Below are positions 51,695 through 53,027 of a stretch of 53,027 nt of DNA, piece after piece. The position numbers and the translations under genes are program-made. Location of the stretch: contig JBAXVX010000027.1 of NCBI GenBank assembly GCA_037128705.1, positions 1 through 53,027 of the forward strand. Reading direction: 5' to 3'. This DNA comes from CAIVAT01 sp037128705. Its GTDB lineage: Bacteria > Bacteroidota > Bacteroidia > Bacteroidales > FEN-979. Position 1 is the stretch's first letter, and the number at the start of each line of letters is the position of its first letter. The notes under the pieces are model-generated. The model searched no databases and was not told where the DNA came from. It was given only the letters and a program-made list of their open reading frames with translations.

Positions 51695-52897
51695 TCAGAG
51701 TTTGCGGAAATAATGTTCGAGCAGCTCCTGGGCTGCCTTATAGGGATTTACGTGCCCGGTGAGGATATCGCGTTCCAGCTTTTCCTGCAGGTGGGAAATC
51801 TCCTTACGCGAGAAGAAATGGCTGCGGAGACCCTCTTCAATGGTTTCGATCAGCACCTGCTGACTTTGTTCCATGCGCCTTTTCTGGAAATACCCCGACA
51901 GGATGGTCGCCTCCCTGTGTTCCATGATGATTTCCCACACATGGTCGATGCCCAGTTTCGACCGGGCCGAGCAGATATCCACTACCGGGATCCAGCCGCT
52001 GTCGGGAGGAGGAAAGAGGTGCAGCGCATTGGTATACTCAACCCGGGCAACTTTGGCCTTCTGGATGTTGTCGCCATCGGCCTTGTTGATCACGATGGCA
52101 TCGGCCATTTCGATGATGCCCCGCTTGATGCCCTGGAGTTCATCGCCGGCGCCCGCCAGCATGAGGAGCAGGAAAAAGTCGACCATGGAATGAACCGTGG
52201 TCTCCGATTGCCCCACGCCCACGGTTTCGATAAAGATCACGTCGAAACCGGCGGCTTCGCAGAGGAGGATCGTTTCGCGGGTTTTCCGGGCCACCCCGCC
52301 AAGGGAACCGGCAGCAGGGGAGGGGCGGATAAAGGCGTTCGGATCGACGGCCAGCGTCTCCATGCGGGTCTTGTCGCCCAGGATGCTGCCTTTGGAACGG
52401 GAACTGCTCGGATCGATGGCCAGCACGGCCAGCTTGTGGCCCCTGGCGGTAAGGGTGGTACCCAGCGCCTCGATGAAGGTACTCTTGCCAACCCCCGGCA
52501 CCCCCGTGATCCCTACCCGGATACTAGAATTCCGAACTTCACTATTGGTAATTGGCTCCGCCGAGCTCCGCTTCGCTTCGGTTGGTAATTGGCTCCGCCG
52601 AGCTCCGCTTCGCTCCGGTTGGTCATTGGTCATTGGTAATTGGTTCCTCGTCTCCTTGAGGCACGCCGCAATGACCTCCTGTGCCTGTTCCTGGTGCCCG
52701 GGCAGGGCGCTTTCGACCAGGGTGATGGCTTTGCTTAAGAGCGTGCGATTTCCGCCGAGGATCCCTTCGATGAGCTCACCGGTACTGTGCGATTTGCTTT
52801 TCCCGGCTTTAAACCGTTTCAGCATCTCCTCATTGATCCGGCCGGGCTGTTCGATCCCTTCCATGACATTCAGCGCCGATTGATGTTTTCGATCCAT
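51695..52897 (-). CDS. meaB: Methylmalonyl-CoA mutase-associated GTPase MeaB (with repeat-encoded insert)
   Basis: A 400-residue G3E-family GTPase. The N-terminal helical part (1-83) is followed by the P-loop G132-V-P-G-V-G-K-S-T140, then DPSSSRSKGSILGDKTRM, FIETVGVGQSE and the base-specific N-K-A-D. MeaB guards methylmalonyl-CoA mutase by gating cobalamin loading and removal. In homologues the helical part joins the P-loop strand by a short linker. Here residues about 85-118 are encoded by a tandem repeat (52545-52645) and read Q-L-P-M-T-N-D-Q-P-E-R-S-G-A and on. The insert stays open and lies on the surface side of the GTPase domain, so the protein may still fold. Confidence 0.93.
   Translation of the reverse strand: MDRKHQSALNVMEGIEQPGRINEEMLKRFKAGKSKSHSTGELIEGILGGNRTLLSKAITLVESALPGHQEQAQEVIAACLKETRNQLPMTNDQPERSGARRSQLPTEAKRSSAEPITNSEVRNSSIRVGITGVPGVGKSTFIEALGTTLTARGHKLAVLAIDPSSSRSKGSILGDKTRMETLAVDPNAFIRPSPAAGSLGGVARKTRETILLCEAAGFDVIFIETVGVGQSETTVHSMVDFFLLLMLAGAGDELQGIKRGIIEMADAIVINKADGDNIQKAKVARVEYTNALHLFPPPDSGWIPVVDICSARSKLGIDHVWEIIMEHREATILSGYFQKRRMEQSQQVLIETIEEGLRSHFFSRKEISHLQEKLERDILTGHVNPYKAAQELLEHYFRKL
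52545..52645. repeat. 37-base tandem repeat plus TTGGTAA heptamers inside meaB
   Basis: Two copies of a 37-base unit (52545-52581 and 52582-52618) differ by one base. Each begins TTGGTAATTGG and continues with a GC-rich half (CTCCGCCGAGCTCCGC). They are followed by TTGGTCATTGGTCATTGG heptamers to about 52645. Because 37 is not a multiple of three, the two copies are read in different frames, yet both are open on the minus strand. Confidence 0.92.
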
Positions 52898-52905
52898 ATA
52901 GAAGT

Positions 52906-52913
52906 CAAAGATA
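52906..52913 (-). promoter_or_regulatory. Putative -7 promoter element of meaB
   Basis: TATCTTTG on the minus strand matches TAnnTTTG and ends 8 bases before ATG 52897. Confidence 0.5.
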
Positions 52914-52961
52914 CAGGAAATTATTTTTCAGCCACTTGTTCATTCATTATTTGAAAATTCC

Positions 52962-52969
52962 TATCTTTG
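52962..52969 (+). promoter_or_regulatory. Putative -7 promoter element of tRNA-Lys
   Basis: TATCTTTG matches TAnnTTTG and ends 11 bases before the first base of the tRNA. Confidence 0.55.
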
Positions 52970-52980
52970 CACCCCGAAAA

Positions 52981-53027
52981 CTCTTCGTAGCTCAGTTGGT
53001 AGAGCAATTGACTCTTAATCAATGGGT
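52981..53027 (+). tRNA. tRNA-Lys (CTT), 5' part
   Basis: The first 47 bases of a tRNA before the window ends. The 5' acceptor strand is CTCTTCG, followed by T8-A9, the D arm GCTC-AGTTGGTA-GAGC, and an anticodon arm ATTGA-CTCTTAA-TCAAT with anticodon CTT, which decodes the lysine codon AAG. The variable loop, T arm and 3' acceptor strand lie beyond the window. Confidence 0.9.

Noticed and set aside
51713..52588. Long plus-strand open frame opposite meaB (291 codons)
   Set aside because: It is the antisense of a well-conserved GTPase and carries no family motif.

Overview
The window comes from a Bacteroidota chromosome, most likely a Bacteroidales-type organism close to 50% GC. Evidence for this: three proteins with type IX secretion (T9SS) C-terminal sorting domains, the gliding lipoprotein GldH, the three-subunit sdhCAB operon, the RicT/PSP1-holB-gldH-PBP1A gene string, and many intergenic copies of the Bacteroidota -7 promoter element TAnnTTTG. 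Genus cannot be told from the sequence. The window opens inside the 3' end of an alanine racemase gene and closes inside a tRNA-Lys gene.

About 0.2-24.3 kb is an envelope-glycan locus. It holds two DPM1-like family 2 glycosyltransferases (probable makers of polyprenyl-phosphate sugars), five polytopic membrane proteins with GT-C-like architecture, a small methyltransferase, an MBOAT O-acyltransferase (AlgI/DltB type), two AlgJ/AlgX-like SGNH-type proteins, a GH16-like lipoprotein carrying an E-I-D-F-E motif, an FG-GAP-like protein and two T9SS-exported proteins. Five of these proteins share one beta-sandwich-like module, either alone behind a membrane anchor or fused to the end of a GT-C protein. 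I read the locus as a machine that builds, O-acylates and trims an exported glycan or glycoprotein glycan. No flippase, Wzy, ABC exporter or alginate polymerase is present, so the product is unknown.

About 24.4-34.5 kb holds a saccharopine-dehydrogenase-like enzyme, then the minus-strand set PBP1A, gldH, ricT and holB, then a large T9SS-exported Ig-repeat protein. About 34.6-38.5 kb is sdhC-sdhA-sdhB, interrupted between sdhA and sdhB by an AT-rich cassette carrying a four-helix-bundle protein. About 38.6-47.4 kb is housekeeping: pepP-like peptidase, alpha/beta hydrolase, nadD, gmk, yicC, a cardiolipin-synthase-like PLD, an EamA transporter, a small heat-shock protein and glutamine synthetase. 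About 47.5-52.9 kb holds a TerC protein, an orphan CheR-CheB-hybrid kinase cluster and meaB.

A second theme is a set of 7-8 bp words arranged in short tandem arrays. They fill several intergenic gaps from stop codon to start codon, abut or supply start and stop codons (sdhA, sdhB, nadD, gmk, yicC), and lie in frame inside two coding sequences (alr and meaB). Most of the words share a GTRA core. These arrays and the multi-copy module in the glycan locus are the two observations I rate highest.
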